Source: Candidatus Obscuribacter phosphatis (GTDB taxonomy: Bacteria > Cyanobacteriota > Vampirovibrionia > Obscuribacterales > Obscuribacteraceae). From it: a DNA stretch of 64,000 nucleotides. The notes beneath the pieces are model-generated. The model had not been told where the DNA came from, ran no database searches, and saw only the letters and a program-made list of their open reading frames with translations. The stretch spans positions 619,848 to 683,847 of the forward strand of contig MOYA01000002.1 in NCBI GenBank assembly GCA_001899315.1. Reading direction: 5' to 3'. The number at the start of each line of letters is the position of its first letter. Positions within the stretch are counted from its first letter, which is position 1. A program made the position numbers and the translations under genes. Shown piece by piece: positions 24,059 to 33,162 of this stretch.

Positions 24059-25765
24059 TTAGTCGTCGGGGAAAAGCTCGGAAATAGCCTGCTCTGCCTT
24101 TTCTTGTAGTTTGCGTTTCTCGTCCGGGCTGCCCGAAGCCAGTTCCCTCCAGTCGGCATTGAGGCTGTCGCCATATTGCGATGCCGCGACGGCCTTATAA
24201 AAGTCGGTATCGAAAGAACGGGTGCGCACTACCACCGGCATGGGCACGGCATAGCCGAGCACCAAGGCTTGTTGCTTAGGGTCCATTTGGGCGAGCACGG
24301 TGCGCAGAGTTTGCGAGCCTGATACGCCGGTGAAGACTGCATCAATGTCTTTGTCATCATTGAGCAGGGCTGTCACTCTAGTGCCTATTTGGCTGAGAAT
24401 TTCGGGATCTATACCCGAGGGGCGTTGATCGACAATGAGCAGGGTGACGAAATATTTGCGCATTTCTCTGGCGATAATACCGAATATGGTTTGCCTGGCT
24501 ACTTGAGGGGCGAGAAATTTATGGGCTTCCTCGATCACTATCATGAGCTTTCTGGGGGCGCGTACATTTTCGGGATCGCAGATATGACGTTCCGATTGTC
24601 TGACATAATCGGCGTGTATTCTTCTGGTGATGATATTTGTGGCAAGCATGTAAGAGAGCAGATTATTCTGTCTGCCAAATTCTAGAACCACATTTTTGCC
24701 GGCTTTGATTTGAGACAATATCTCTTCGATATAGTTGTGTGAAACCCGTGGTCTCAAATAGGGCGTCTTTTGCACGACTGTATTCAGGCGTCTCTGCAGT
24801 GTTTTGAGGGCGGTGGGATGGCCCTTGAAGCTGACTGTGAATTCTTCGATTTCTTCGCCCGTCATGTCGAGCAGGGCGCTGATCCAGTCTTGTCCTAGTC
24901 TTTCTCTGGCAATATAGGCGTTTTCCAGGGTCGCTTCAGAGAGGGCTAGTTCGTTTTTTAGGAGGTCGAGATCTTCAATTTCGATCTGGTTATAGCCTAT
25001 GTACAGCTCTCGGGCATCGGGAATGCCTCTCGCTTTCGATGATTCGGCGTCGAGAGAAAAGACCACCACATTGGCGCCGAAGAGCTGCTTTAGTCCCTTG
25101 ACTCTGGGCGCGCTCTTATTTTCAGACATGGCTTGCCAGCCGTATTCGTTGTGCATGTCGAAAATAAGCACCGAAGCCAGGTCTTTGGCGATCACTCCCG
25201 AAAGAAGAATGCGGTTGAGAAAGGACTTGCCTGTGCCTGATTTACCGAAGATGCCGTTGGATCTCTCGATAAAGCGATTGAGATTGATACAGACCGGCAC
25301 GTCCATATTGAGTGGTTGCCCGATATTAAAGAAGGCTTGTCCAGGCTCATTCTCGTCTCCGAAGACGAGGGCGAAATCTTGGGCGTCTGCTTCATAGACC
25401 GGCGAAAAATGGCTTGGTATTGTCTTGACCGGGCGCAGTTCTCGCTCTTCTTGGTCTTTGGTGAGCATCAACATCGGTTGCAGCTTGACCGTGCCGAAGG
25501 TAGTGGTGCCGGACAGCACCGACATCAAAAAGGCATCGTTAGCCGGTGGATTGAGCATGACCGAGGCGTTGGAACTGGAGAGGCTGACGTCGGTGAGCAT
25601 ACTAAAGAAGCGATTGTTTTCGCCTTCGATAACAACAAAGCGTCCGACACGCAGATTTTCTACGCTTTGTTTGCCGTCCAATCTCATTTCCAGCCCAGCC
25701 GAAAGTGAGCCCTGGGTGATCATGCCGAGGGGCCTATTAGGCTTGGCTTCTTTATAGGAAGGCAT
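24059..25765 (-). CDS. HerA-like P-loop ATPase (DUF87 type)
   Basis: The 568-residue protein has an N-terminal beta-barrel region (about 1-110, HAS-barrel-like) and a HerA/FtsK-superfamily ATPase core with Walker A GKSGTGKS at 174-181 and Walker B LMIVIEEAH. HerA-type enzymes are hexameric DNA-translocating ATPases that often pair with the nuclease NurA. No nurA-like gene is visible here. It is preceded after three bases by an 88-residue gene of unknown function, implying an operon. Roles in repair or defence are both possible. Confidence 0.85.
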   Translation of the reverse strand: MPSYKEAKPNRPLGMITQGSLSAGLEMRLDGKQSVENLRVGRFVVIEGENNRFFSMLTDVSLSSSNASVMLNPPANDAFLMSVLSGTTTFGTVKLQPMLMLTKDQEERELRPVKTIPSHFSPVYEADAQDFALVFGDENEPGQAFFNIGQPLNMDVPVCINLNRFIERSNGIFGKSGTGKSFLNRILLSGVIAKDLASVLIFDMHNEYGWQAMSENKSAPRVKGLKQLFGANVVVFSLDAESSKARGIPDARELYIGYNQIEIEDLDLLKNELALSEATLENAYIARERLGQDWISALLDMTGEEIEEFTVSFKGHPTALKTLQRRLNTVVQKTPYLRPRVSHNYIEEILSQIKAGKNVVLEFGRQNNLLSYMLATNIITRRIHADYVRQSERHICDPENVRAPRKLMIVIEEAHKFLAPQVARQTIFGIIAREMRKYFVTLLIVDQRPSGIDPEILSQIGTRVTALLNDDKDIDAVFTGVSGSQTLRTVLAQMDPKQQALVLGYAVPMPVVVRTRSFDTDFYKAVAASQYGDSLNADWRELASGSPDEKRKLQEKAEQAISELFPDD

Positions 25766-25768
25766 GGC

Positions 25769-26035
25769 TTAAGTGAGATGAAAGCCTAGAGCTAGGGCGA
25801 AAGTATCGATTGCCTTTTGTCTTTCTGCTTGCCCGTATTCTTCTCTTTTGACCACATCGCTCTCGTCTTCGCCGCGATATTCGGTAAGAGTATAAACATA
25901 GGGTTCATGCAGGCTGCGTTCCAGTCTGTAGAGGTTTCCATTGGTGCCGTGGGCGCCTATCAGTCCCCAGACTCCGTCTAGAGCCTTGACTATGTCTTGC
26001 ACTGTATGGGGCCACTGGGCTCTTTGAGTGAGCAT
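25769..26035 (-). CDS. Small protein upstream of the HerA-like ATPase
   Basis: The 88-residue soluble protein has no recognised domain. I chose the ATG at 26035. A longer reading frame would run into the tRNA-Leu gene, so upstream starts are unlikely. It contains GAHGTNGNLYRLERSLHEPY and is otherwise charged. The stop codon lies three bases before the HerA-like start, so the two are almost certainly cotranscribed and may act together. Confidence 0.65.
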   Translation of the reverse strand: MLTQRAQWPHTVQDIVKALDGVWGLIGAHGTNGNLYRLERSLHEPYVYTLTEYRGEDESDVVKREEYGQAERQKAIDTFALALGFHLT

Positions 26036-26051
26036 TGTTTTAACCTCATGT

Positions 26052-26086
26052 AAGAAAGAGAAATGCAGGACGCATTTCTCTTTCTT
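26052..26086 (-). terminator. Hairpin between tRNA-Leu and the following operon
   Basis: A perfect 15-bp inverted repeat (arms 26052-26066 and 26072-26086, five-base loop) lies just after the 3' end of tRNA-Leu. Its 3' arm on the minus strand is T-rich, but there is no clean T tract after the stem. It may end tRNA transcription or mark the processing point of a longer transcript. Confidence 0.55.
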
Positions 26087-26094
26087 TTGAAAAT

Positions 26095-26174
<80 letters not shown>

Positions 26175-26191
26175 AGATTGCTAACGCATAG

Positions 26192-26220
26192 TTTATGCAT
26201 GTTTGCAGTGAGACTGTCAA
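26192..26220 (-). promoter_or_regulatory. Promoter of tRNA-Leu
   Basis: Read on the minus strand, TTGACA (26215-26220) and CATAAA (26192-26197) are separated by 17 bases. The start would fall about 10 bases before the mature tRNA 5' end. Confidence 0.6.
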
Positions 26221-26450
26221 CTTGGCCCTTGCTTCCTCTTCATCTTTGAAATCGCTTCAAAAAAACTACTTGGTCTGGAAAATGCCGCAGTATAAGCTTT
26301 TGGGGGCTTGGTCTCTTTTGTTGAAATATATGAAAGTGCCTGAAGCCACAACCTGACCAGCTTTCGTCGAAAGAATTTAACTGGGGGTTGTGTAAAGTGG
26401 GCGCTAACTGGGCATATTTATCGTGATCCAATTCAGGGAAGTCTTTCTTA

Positions 26451-26948
26451 ATGATTGAAATGTTTGTCTTTGGAATCGCTCAAGATCAGAATACGCGTAT
26501 GCCGATTCTGGTTCTTTACGACAGCACCAAAAGACGGGCTCTACCTATTTGGATCGGTGAGTCGGAGGCTCTGGCTATCAGTCGAGCCCTTGGAAAGCAT
26601 AAACCCAGCCGCCCTATGACCCATGATTTGCTGCTCAATACCATTGTTTCGCTTGGCTATAAAGTCGACCGCATCGAAATCAATGAACTCTCTTCTGATA
26701 CTTATTTCGCCACTATCTTTATCAAAAGTGTCGATGGCAAGCGGGGAGAAACCAAGGCTATCGATTCCAGACCTTCCGATGCCATCGCCCTGGCATTGCG
26801 GGCGCGCGCTCCCATAATGGTTTCAGCCCAAGTGGTGGCTGACGGGACAGTGGCCGCCGATCACGAAAGAGATAAAGAAGAAGCAAAAGAGTTCAAGCGT
26901 TTTGTGGAAGGGCTCAAGGCTTCCGACTTTAAGGGCAGCTCTGACTAG
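26451..26948 (+). CDS. Bifunctional nuclease (BFN/DUF151) domain protein
   Basis: The 165-residue protein matches the BFN family across residues 1-135, with the characteristic LPIWIGESEALAI near the start and IDSRPSDAIALALRA near 105. Family members were named for RNase/DNase activity in plants; the bacterial role is uncertain. A Lys/Glu-rich helical tail follows. It overlaps the 3' end of the convergent NTF2-like gene by four bases. Confidence 0.9.
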   Translation: MIEMFVFGIAQDQNTRMPILVLYDSTKRRALPIWIGESEALAISRALGKHKPSRPMTHDLLLNTIVSLGYKVDRIEINELSSDTYFATIFIKSVDGKRGETKAIDSRPSDAIALALRARAPIMVSAQVVADGTVAADHERDKEEAKEFKRFVEGLKASDFKGSSD

Positions 26949-27526
26949 TCTTGAGGCTCTTTTTGACTTGGCTGGCTATCTGGCTTGCTTGCCTGTTTGA
27001 GGCGGTGTTTGCGCATAGAATAAGCCAGACTGTGTTCTTCAAAAATTTTCAATTTGCCCTGGCTGTCTTTCTTGAGCAACCAATGTACTTTCAACGCTGA
27101 ATGGTCATGCTTGGCAAGAAAGCTCACTGAAACAACCACTTCGTCCTTTAGACCTTTGTCTTCCATTATTTGATGGCGTTCGGTCTTAATGACCGGAGTG
27201 TCCATCGTCGTTTTGCTGTTTAATTCGCGCACATGGGGGTCTTTCAGTGAGCGTTTGATCTCTTGAGCGTACTCGCTTTTCGAAAACTTCTCTTGGGTCT
27301 GTCCTCCGCCGGTGCGGTCTAGGGCGGCATAAATGACGGCGTCGTCGCTGTAGAGGTCGACCAAGGCGGGGTCTGAGTCATGGTCGAGGGCTTTGTACTG
27401 CTCAAAGAGAGCTTTGGCTTCCTTAATCAACAAATGTCCTGATTCTTCAGCAGCCAAAGAAGAGGAAGCAAAAGCCAGAAGCAAGCCCGGCAAGAGGGTA
27501 AGTATCAGACCCAATCTTAGTTTCAT
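26945..27526 (-). CDS. Secreted NTF2/SnoaL-like protein
   Basis: A signal peptide (cleavage probably after SLAA, about residue 26) precedes a ~115-residue region with the NTF2-like pattern: an N-terminal helix with LFEQYKALDHDSDPALVDLYSDDAVI, then alternating strands ending WLLKKDSQGKLKIFEEH. Such folds bind small ligands or act as scaffolds. The C-terminal tail is Lys/Gln/Ser-rich. It ends a minus-strand run with the lapA-like, rluD and lspA genes. A related NTF2-like protein is encoded at the other end of the same run. Confidence 0.7.
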   Translation of the reverse strand: MKLRLGLILTLLPGLLLAFASSSLAAEESGHLLIKEAKALFEQYKALDHDSDPALVDLYSDDAVIYAALDRTGGGQTQEKFSKSEYAQEIKRSLKDPHVRELNSKTTMDTPVIKTERHQIMEDKGLKDEVVVSVSFLAKHDHSALKVHWLLKKDSQGKLKIFEEHSLAYSMRKHRLKQASKPDSQPSQKEPQD

Positions 27527-27539
27527 TTCTATCCCCTTG

Positions 27540-27887
27540 CTAATTTTTCTTCTTGAGAGCCTTTTCTAGGGCTGTTTCAAGTGTGGCGATCTTCGCTTCC
27601 AGCAGTTTGACTGTATCACCTTGAATCTCGACCTGCAGTTTGGCGTCCTGGGCTTTCCATTCCAATTGTTTCTGCTCTGATTTTTCCTCTCTGCGCCGCA
27701 GTCTTTGCAGGCAGAATGCTGTGGCGCCGCCCAAGACAAATAACTTGACCACTATCAAAGCAAGAGAGACCGTGAACTTTTGGCCGACAAAGCTGCATTC
27801 GATGCTTTGGGTGTTGATTGCGGCAAAATAAAGGGTGCCGAGAATGCAAATGGCCGATATCAGTATATAGATTAGTTTGTGACTCAT
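27540..27887 (-). CDS. LapA-domain (DUF1049-like) small membrane protein
   Basis: Two hydrophobic helices (residues 5-25 and 40-63) are separated by a short loop reading INTQSIECSFVGQKFTVSL. A charged coiled coil (about 65-113) follows. This layout matches LapA-domain proteins, which in enterobacteria help coordinate lipopolysaccharide assembly. That role is family knowledge and is not shown here. The first base of its start codon overlaps the rluD stop by one base, so the two genes are coupled. Confidence 0.65.
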   Translation of the reverse strand: MSHKLIYILISAICILGTLYFAAINTQSIECSFVGQKFTVSLALIVVKLFVLGGATAFCLQRLRRREEKSEQKQLEWKAQDAKLQVEIQGDTVKLLEAKIATLETALEKALKKKN

Positions 27888-28858
27888 TATTTTTCTTGCA
27901 GTCTTAAAAGTAGATTCTGAAAATCTGCAGGTAGATTCGCTTCAAATTCTAACAGCTTGCCATCAACCGGGTGGGTGAAGCGCAATTTATGGGCGTGTAG
28001 GGCGTGACCTAGTAGTCCAAGTTTTTTGCGAGCGCTCTGGCTGCCGCTAGTCTTATGGTTATAGACCAGATCGCCCACCACCGGCAGACCTAAATAAGAC
28101 ATATGCACCCTAATTTGATGGGTCCTACCGGTTTCGAGGGCAAGGGCAGCCAGGGCGAAATTAGAATAGGTCTCTAGAATAGTGAAGTGGGTGACGGCGC
28201 GTTTGCCCTCGCCTTTACTTAGATCTGTAAATACTGTCATTTCTTTGCGTCTGACCGGGTGGCGACCAATCGCTAGATCTATGGTGCCCTCTCTTTCTTT
28301 GGGCTTGCCTTCCAAAAGAGCTAAATAGTTGCGCCCGGCTGTTTTGGCTTTCAGTTGTTCCGCCAGGCTATTGTGGGCCAGATCGGTCTTGGCCACCATG
28401 ATCAAGCCGCTTGTATCTTTGTCGAGGCGGTGTACTATGCCCGGTCTTATTACTCCGCCAATGGACGATAGTCTTTCGCCGGCATGGTACATAACGGCAT
28501 TGACCAGGGTGCCGCTATAAATGCCGGCGCCGGGATGAGTGACCATGCCCGCTGGTTTATTAATCACCAGTAAGTGCTCGTCTTCGTAGATAATATCGAG
28601 GGGAATATTTTCTGCCACTACATCAAGTGGCACTGCTTCTGGTACTACCAGAGCCACTATATCGCCGGCTCTAGGTTTGGCTCCCGCTCTAGCCGGCTTG
28701 CCGTTTAGTTCCACCATGCCGTCTTCGATAAGCTTTTGCAATCTGGCCCGGGAAAAATCGGGGACCAGTTTGCAGAGACATTGGTCTAGCCTGGGCTTGC
28801 CGCCTAGCTCGCTGAGTAAGTCGGCCTCGATGCAAAAAAGCTCTTTGTCCTCTGTCAT
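27887..28858 (-). CDS. rluD: RluD-family 23S rRNA pseudouridine synthase
   Basis: The enzyme converts uridines of 23S rRNA to pseudouridine. An N-terminal S4 RNA-binding domain (residues 22-75) precedes the catalytic domain with HRLDKDTSG, whose Asp146 is the nucleophile, and the C-terminal GRTHQIRVHM motif. The ATG at 28858 overlaps the lspA stop in ATGA and gives a normal 323-residue protein; longer frames would run through lspA. The lspA-rluD order is common in bacteria. Exact target positions are inferred from family only. Confidence 0.93.
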   Translation of the reverse strand: MTEDKELFCIEADLLSELGGKPRLDQCLCKLVPDFSRARLQKLIEDGMVELNGKPARAGAKPRAGDIVALVVPEAVPLDVVAENIPLDIIYEDEHLLVINKPAGMVTHPGAGIYSGTLVNAVMYHAGERLSSIGGVIRPGIVHRLDKDTSGLIMVAKTDLAHNSLAEQLKAKTAGRNYLALLEGKPKEREGTIDLAIGRHPVRRKEMTVFTDLSKGEGKRAVTHFTILETYSNFALAALALETGRTHQIRVHMSYLGLPVVGDLVYNHKTSGSQSARKKLGLLGHALHAHKLRFTHPVDGKLLEFEANLPADFQNLLLRLQEK

Positions 28859-29373
28859 TTCTTTTCGCTTCTGCTTAGCGAGCGCCAAATTATCAGGGCT
28901 ATGCCCAGATCGATCAAAACATCGGCTAGGTTGAAGATAGGAAATTTGAAGAAGGCAAATTCGAGAAAGTCGGTCACCTCTCCGCGGCAGAGTCGGTCGC
29001 AAATATTGCCCAAGCCGGCGCCGATGGTTAGACCGAGCCCGAGCAGGTGCAGGCGGTCGGGATTTTCCGAGCGGCAGATCTTTATCGCCCAAATGAGCAG
29101 CAAAAGAGTGGCTGTGGCAGCCAAAATAAGCACCAGGGGACTGCCGGTGCCCATCGAAAAGGCGGCTCCGGTATTGGTGGTGAGAAAGAGATTGAGAAGC
29201 GGGGGCAGAAATTGGGTTCTACAGTGGCTCTCTAGGTGGGTGAGCGCCAAGTATTTGCTGCTTTGATCGGCTGCAAAGGCAAAAAGAGAAGCCCCTGCCA
29301 AAACCACAGCAGGCATTATAAAGGAAGGCAAACTCGATTCTTTTTGCTTCTCTTGCACTCGGGCATTTGTCAC
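28855..29373 (-). CDS. lspA: Lipoprotein signal peptidase (SPase II)
   Basis: LspA cleaves signal peptides of lipidated prolipoproteins in the inner membrane. Four transmembrane helices and both catalytic aspartates are visible: Asp126 in GNICDR and Asp151 in FNLADV. The GTG start overlaps the stop of the NTF2-like gene in GTGA, and the stop overlaps rluD. Its presence agrees with the many lipobox proteins in the window. Confidence 0.93.
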   Translation of the reverse strand: MTNARVQEKQKESSLPSFIMPAVVLAGASLFAFAADQSSKYLALTHLESHCRTQFLPPLLNLFLTTNTGAAFSMGTGSPLVLILAATATLLLLIWAIKICRSENPDRLHLLGLGLTIGAGLGNICDRLCRGEVTDFLEFAFFKFPIFNLADVLIDLGIALIIWRSLSRSEKK

Positions 29374-30335
29374 TCTTGGGCTTTAACTACGGTCTTTTCG
29401 CCTTCGCCGATGACGCTTTCCGGCTTGTGCTCGGGGATGACATTTAGTCTGCGTGTGAAGACCGAAAGTCCCAGCACTTTATCCCGGGCGGGATTGGTGA
29501 GCAAGACGCGGGCTGTGAGCAGTTCATTGCAGTTTTCGGCATTGGCATTCATAACCCGCTCTAATGTGCCTGTGCCTTCGAAGGGGCGAGGGGTCTCTTG
29601 CGGTTTGCCTTGGGGATATTTAAGCGGTTGGTTGGCTATAGAGCCAATGGCATGCAAGCCGGGCGGCAGGCTGACATCTATCTTGGCTGCGAACTGTTTG
29701 CCTGAGCGAATCTGTTCGGGGGCGACAAAGCTTGCTTTCAGCTGTTTAGCCAAACCAAAGCTTACTTTTACTTTCTCAAAATCAATGCGGTCACCGATTA
29801 TCTTCCAGCTGCCGCCGATTTTCTTGAGATAAAGACGTCCTTCTGAAACCGACTGTAGTTCGCCTTTTGAATTGATGGAAGGATATTCGGTGGCGGTGGT
29901 GCCGAAAGCGATATCGGAAGTGTCCACCACGGCATAAGCGCCTTCCACTCGCACACTCTTAATTGTCGAGTTGATTTTGGCGTCGGGATAGGTCTTCCAA
30001 AACTCGCTGGTCAAGCCTTTGACCGTGCCTTTGTCTATGCCGTCGTTATTGATATAGTCATCGGCATAATTGCCCATGACTGCCTCTAGCTCATGGCGAT
30101 TCCAGGAGCTTTCCAGGCTGGCCAGGAAGTCTTCCACTTCTTTCTTGTCTTGGTTGGAGTGCTTGTCTCCATCAGTGGTGAAGTCGCCGGTAGGTGCGGC
30201 TTCGACTGGTGTCTGCGCCAATTTTGTAGAGGCGAAAGCACTGCTGACATTACTGGTAAAAAACAGGCTTAGAGCTAGGCTCAGAGCTAGAACTGGAGCC
30301 GCGAGCGGCGAAGATGATATCGAATGTGGTGTCAC
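29370..30335 (-). CDS. Secreted protein with NTF2/SnoaL-like domain
   Basis: The 321-residue protein has a signal peptide (cleavage near ALAS or FAS, about residue 36) and an NTF2-like domain over about residues 60-185, with ESSWNRHELEAVMGNYADDY at its start and GRLYLKKIGGSWKIIGDRID at its end. A second beta-rich region (190-300) is unassigned. It is the first gene of the run ending with the shorter NTF2-like protein and overlaps lspA by four bases. A ligand-binding or scaffold role is only inferred. Confidence 0.7.
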   Translation of the reverse strand: MTPHSISSSPLAAPVLALSLALSLFFTSNVSSAFASTKLAQTPVEAAPTGDFTTDGDKHSNQDKKEVEDFLASLESSWNRHELEAVMGNYADDYINNDGIDKGTVKGLTSEFWKTYPDAKINSTIKSVRVEGAYAVVDTSDIAFGTTATEYPSINSKGELQSVSEGRLYLKKIGGSWKIIGDRIDFEKVKVSFGLAKQLKASFVAPEQIRSGKQFAAKIDVSLPPGLHAIGSIANQPLKYPQGKPQETPRPFEGTGTLERVMNANAENCNELLTARVLLTNPARDKVLGLSVFTRRLNVIPEHKPESVIGEGEKTVVKAQE

Positions 30336-30380
30336 TGTCTTGCTTTTCTTCTCAATTACGGGTTCAGCCCTATATTATAC

Positions 30381-30406
30381 AGCGGCACCCCTTTCGGGGC
30401 GCCGCT
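30381..30406 (-). terminator. GC-rich hairpin between mdh and the NTF2-like gene
   Basis: AGCGGC and CCCC pair with GGGG and GCCGCT around a TTTC loop, with one mismatch. The hairpin lies 23 bases downstream of the mdh stop. A T-rich tract follows only on the plus strand, so factor-independent ending of mdh transcription is uncertain. On the minus strand TATAAT (30373-30378) follows it and could be the -10 of the next gene. Confidence 0.5.
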
Positions 30407-30428
30407 CTTTTCTCATCTGCTTGGAGCT

Positions 30429-31367
30429 TTATACAGCCACCAAGAGTTTATTCATCAGGTCGATGTTTTCTTTGATTGAATCAGCCGATTTCTTCAGTGA
30501 TTCGGCTTCTTCTTTCTCAAGCTTCAGTTCGACTATGCGCTTGACACCTTCTCTTCCGAGAACGGTGGGTAGACCGATATAGACATCTTTCAGCCCATAT
30601 TCGCCGTCGGCTAGAACTGCGCAGGGCAAGAGTCTGTTCTGATCTTTCAAGATTGCTTCCACCATCTGCACCACCGAGGAGCCGGGGGCGTAGTAGGCGC
30701 TGCCGGTCTTGAGCAGGCTGACAATCTCGGCGCCGCCGTTCTGGGTGCGCTTGACCATCTCATCGATTTTTTCCTGGCTGAGGAAGTTGGCTATTGGAAC
30801 GCCATTGACTGTGGCGCAGCGGGTGAGGGGGACCATCAGGTCGCCGTGTCCGCCCAGAACCATGGCTCTTACATCTTGTACCGAGAAACCGGTTTCCATG
30901 GCGATGAAAGCCTGGAAGCGAGCGGAGTCGAGGACTCCGGCCATGCCGATGACGCGGGAAGCGGGCAGCTTGGTGGTTTTCCAGGTGAGATAGGTCATGA
31001 CGTCAAGCGGATTGGTGACGACGATGAAGATAGCGTCCGGAGAGTACTTAATTGTTTCTTTGGCCACTTGCTGGACGATATTGGCATTGGTCTTGAGCAG
31101 ATCGTCTCTGGACATGCCGGGCTTTCTGGCGATGCCGGCGGTGATGACGACGATATCCGAACCCTTGGTGGCGGCATAGTCGTTGGCGCCGACCATCTTG
31201 CGGTCGAAGCCGTGCACGGCGGCAGCCTGCATCATGTCAAGTGATTTGCCCTGGGGCATACCTTCAACTACGTCGACCAGGCAGACATCACAAACGTCTT
31301 TGTCGGCCAGGTATTGAGCGACGGTGGCGCCCACAAATCCTGATCCTACTACGGTAACTTTGCTCAC
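30429..31367 (-). CDS. mdh: Malate dehydrogenase
   Basis: The enzyme oxidises malate to oxaloacetate with NAD. The nucleotide-binding GSGFVGATVAQYL is at the N-terminus. Further support comes from the substrate loop RKPGMSRDDLL and the catalytic region ending GGHGDLMVP. The 312-residue length and the sequence are of the LDH-like (bacterial type 3) malate dehydrogenase group; the Arg in the loop favours malate over lactate. The GTG start has a strong GGAGG site eight bases upstream. The gene stands alone between two divergent/convergent units. Confidence 0.93.
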   Translation of the reverse strand: MSKVTVVGSGFVGATVAQYLADKDVCDVCLVDVVEGMPQGKSLDMMQAAAVHGFDRKMVGANDYAATKGSDIVVITAGIARKPGMSRDDLLKTNANIVQQVAKETIKYSPDAIFIVVTNPLDVMTYLTWKTTKLPASRVIGMAGVLDSARFQAFIAMETGFSVQDVRAMVLGGHGDLMVPLTRCATVNGVPIANFLSQEKIDEMVKRTQNGGAEIVSLLKTGSAYYAPGSSVVQMVEAILKDQNRLLPCAVLADGEYGLKDVYIGLPTVLGREGVKRIVELKLEKEEAESLKKSADSIKENIDLMNKLLVAV

Positions 31368-31539
31368 AGAACATACCTCCTGAGGCTGCTTCTCATCAAG
31401 CTAATAAACAAGCTAACAAATGAGCTGAGCGTAGCATGAAATCAGGCGCATGCCCGTGAGCTTAAGCTAGCCTTCATAACAGCTCGATGGAAAATGGAAA
31501 TATGATGTATAAAGGAAGGTAGACCGGGGAGGAGCTTCA

Positions 31540-32232
31540 GTGAGATTAACTAAAAAGCAAATCGCACTCACTCTTATCGGGGTCAGCTTTTCGTCCCCTT
31601 GGCTTGTCCCTGCTTTAGCGGCCGACGCTGGTCAGAAAGATGCAACCGAGCTGCAGCTGAAGCCGTCTGTTCCCAAGCTTGATACAGACTCGGCCGGCGA
31701 ATTGTCGGTTCTGAAGGGTGGCGTGGAACACCGCATACATAAAAAGCCCCCGGAAGCGGTGGTCAAGAAAACCAAGAAGAACGACCTCTCGGGTAATGCC
31801 GGCAATGACGCTTTGCAGGCATCGCTCAGGGCTAGGCAAGAGGCGGAGCGCCTCATGCGCCAACGCGCTACTATTGATTCAGAAGATCGCCCCCAGACCT
31901 TTCAATACAAAATCGACCGCTCTATAGGCATCATTGGTGTCAAGTTCCTCAAAGTGGCAGAGAAGCCGCCGGTAATCAACAGAGTTTTCCCGGGCACTCC
32001 TGCCTGGAATGCAGGTTTGCAAGTAGATGATGTGATTGTTGCTGTGGACGGTGTGCCCACCTATGGCTTGACCAAAGATGAGTGCTATGACTTGATTGTC
32101 GGCACCCCCAATACACCTGTGACCATATCAATCAGACGGCATGGTGATTTCATGGCCAAGAGCATGCACCGCATGGATTTTAACGATATTCCCGATCCGG
32201 CTGTCAGGCGCGACTATCTCCGCAGCCTCTAA
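31540..32232 (+). CDS. Secreted PDZ-domain protein
   Basis: A signal peptide ends near ALAA (about residue 27). A charged linker of about 90 residues follows, then a PDZ domain (about 130-205) with IGVKFLKV, NRVFPGTPAWNAGLQVDDVIVAVDG and typical spacing. No protease domain is attached, so it probably binds C-terminal peptides of envelope proteins. The GTG start is preceded by GGGGAGGA. It lies 21 bases before the TIM-barrel gene and may lead that operon. Confidence 0.85.
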   Translation: MRLTKKQIALTLIGVSFSSPWLVPALAADAGQKDATELQLKPSVPKLDTDSAGELSVLKGGVEHRIHKKPPEAVVKKTKKNDLSGNAGNDALQASLRARQEAERLMRQRATIDSEDRPQTFQYKIDRSIGIIGVKFLKVAEKPPVINRVFPGTPAWNAGLQVDDVIVAVDGVPTYGLTKDECYDLIVGTPNTPVTISIRRHGDFMAKSMHRMDFNDIPDPAVRRDYLRSL

Positions 32233-32253
32233 TCTATATGTTAAAATCAGGCA

Positions 32254-33150
32254 ATGAAACTATGTTTTGATGCCACCAGATTTGGTTGCGGTTTAGATGG
32301 GGCGGTGGAGTTGGCTTCGCATCGAGGCATCAACTCTATCGAATATTCTTTTGCTCCTTTTGCTCCGGCTGGACGTTCTTCAGGCAAGGGCGGCGCTTCT
32401 AAAAAAGCTGCAAAGGGGGAGGAAGAAGAACGGCTTTATTTGGAGCAAGTCAAGGGCGTTGCCCAGTCTTCCGGCGTGGATTTCGCCATTATCAATCTTG
32501 ATTATGCTTTCGACGTCAACGATAAGAAAGCGCATAAGCTCTTTCAGGCTATGCTCGGCAAGCTCTCGCAGGTGGCGACCGCCCTTGCTTGTCCTCGCCT
32601 TGGTGTTTCTTTGTTGCCCACGCCGGATTTCGTCTCTGCTTTCACAGCCTTTTATCAAGGTCTAAAGGACGACCCAGCAATAGAGCAAGAGCTTGTACTA
32701 CGGCTGATTACACCAGCGCCTCTGCGTGGCCTCAGTCTTGCCAAGTGGCGACATCTGGAGCCACAGGAATGGCGGGATTTGTTGGCTGCCTGCCCCGGCC
32801 TTTCTTTGGCCTATTGCCCTGCCGATGCCCTTTGGCTTGGTCTTGATTATCTGCAAAATATGAGCAGCTTCGCGCAGGCGATATCGCATGTGGTGGCGTG
32901 TGATTTGGAGATCAATCGCAGCATGCTTAACGACAGCGGGCTCTTTGGACCGCTTTGGTGGCGCTACCGTCTCGCCGGCAAAGGACAAGTAGACTTCAAG
33001 CAGGTAATTGAATTGCTCAAGCTGCACGATTTTCAAGGGGCCTTTTCAATGCACTTCGAAGATGAGTTCTTGAGCAGCGAAGACAGTCTGCAGCATCTAG
33101 AAGCGCTTGATGAAAGTGTCAAATATTTCTCGCCCTTGCTCAAGTATTAG
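32254..33150 (+). CDS. Xylose-isomerase-like TIM-barrel protein
   Basis: The 298-residue protein resembles sugar phosphate isomerase/epimerase (AP endonuclease family 2) barrels. The best evidence is the C-terminal pattern AGKGQVDFKQVIELLKLHDF leading to FSMHFEDEF, which in the family carries metal and substrate residues. A low-complexity Gly/Lys insertion lies at 43-56. It is six bases upstream of the alpha-mannosidase gene, which suggests a sugar substrate. The reaction is unknown. Confidence 0.65.
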   Translation: MKLCFDATRFGCGLDGAVELASHRGINSIEYSFAPFAPAGRSSGKGGASKKAAKGEEEERLYLEQVKGVAQSSGVDFAIINLDYAFDVNDKKAHKLFQAMLGKLSQVATALACPRLGVSLLPTPDFVSAFTAFYQGLKDDPAIEQELVLRLITPAPLRGLSLAKWRHLEPQEWRDLLAACPGLSLAYCPADALWLGLDYLQNMSSFAQAISHVVACDLEINRSMLNDSGLFGPLWWRYRLAGKGQVDFKQVIELLKLHDFQGAFSMHFEDEFLSSEDSLQHLEALDESVKYFSPLLKY

Positions 33151-33162
33151 TACGAGGTGAGC

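Noticed and set aside
26240..26431. 63-codon minus-strand frame between tRNA-Leu and the BFN gene
   Set aside because: It has no ribosome site, no recognisable domain, and covers the likely promoter region of the BFN gene.
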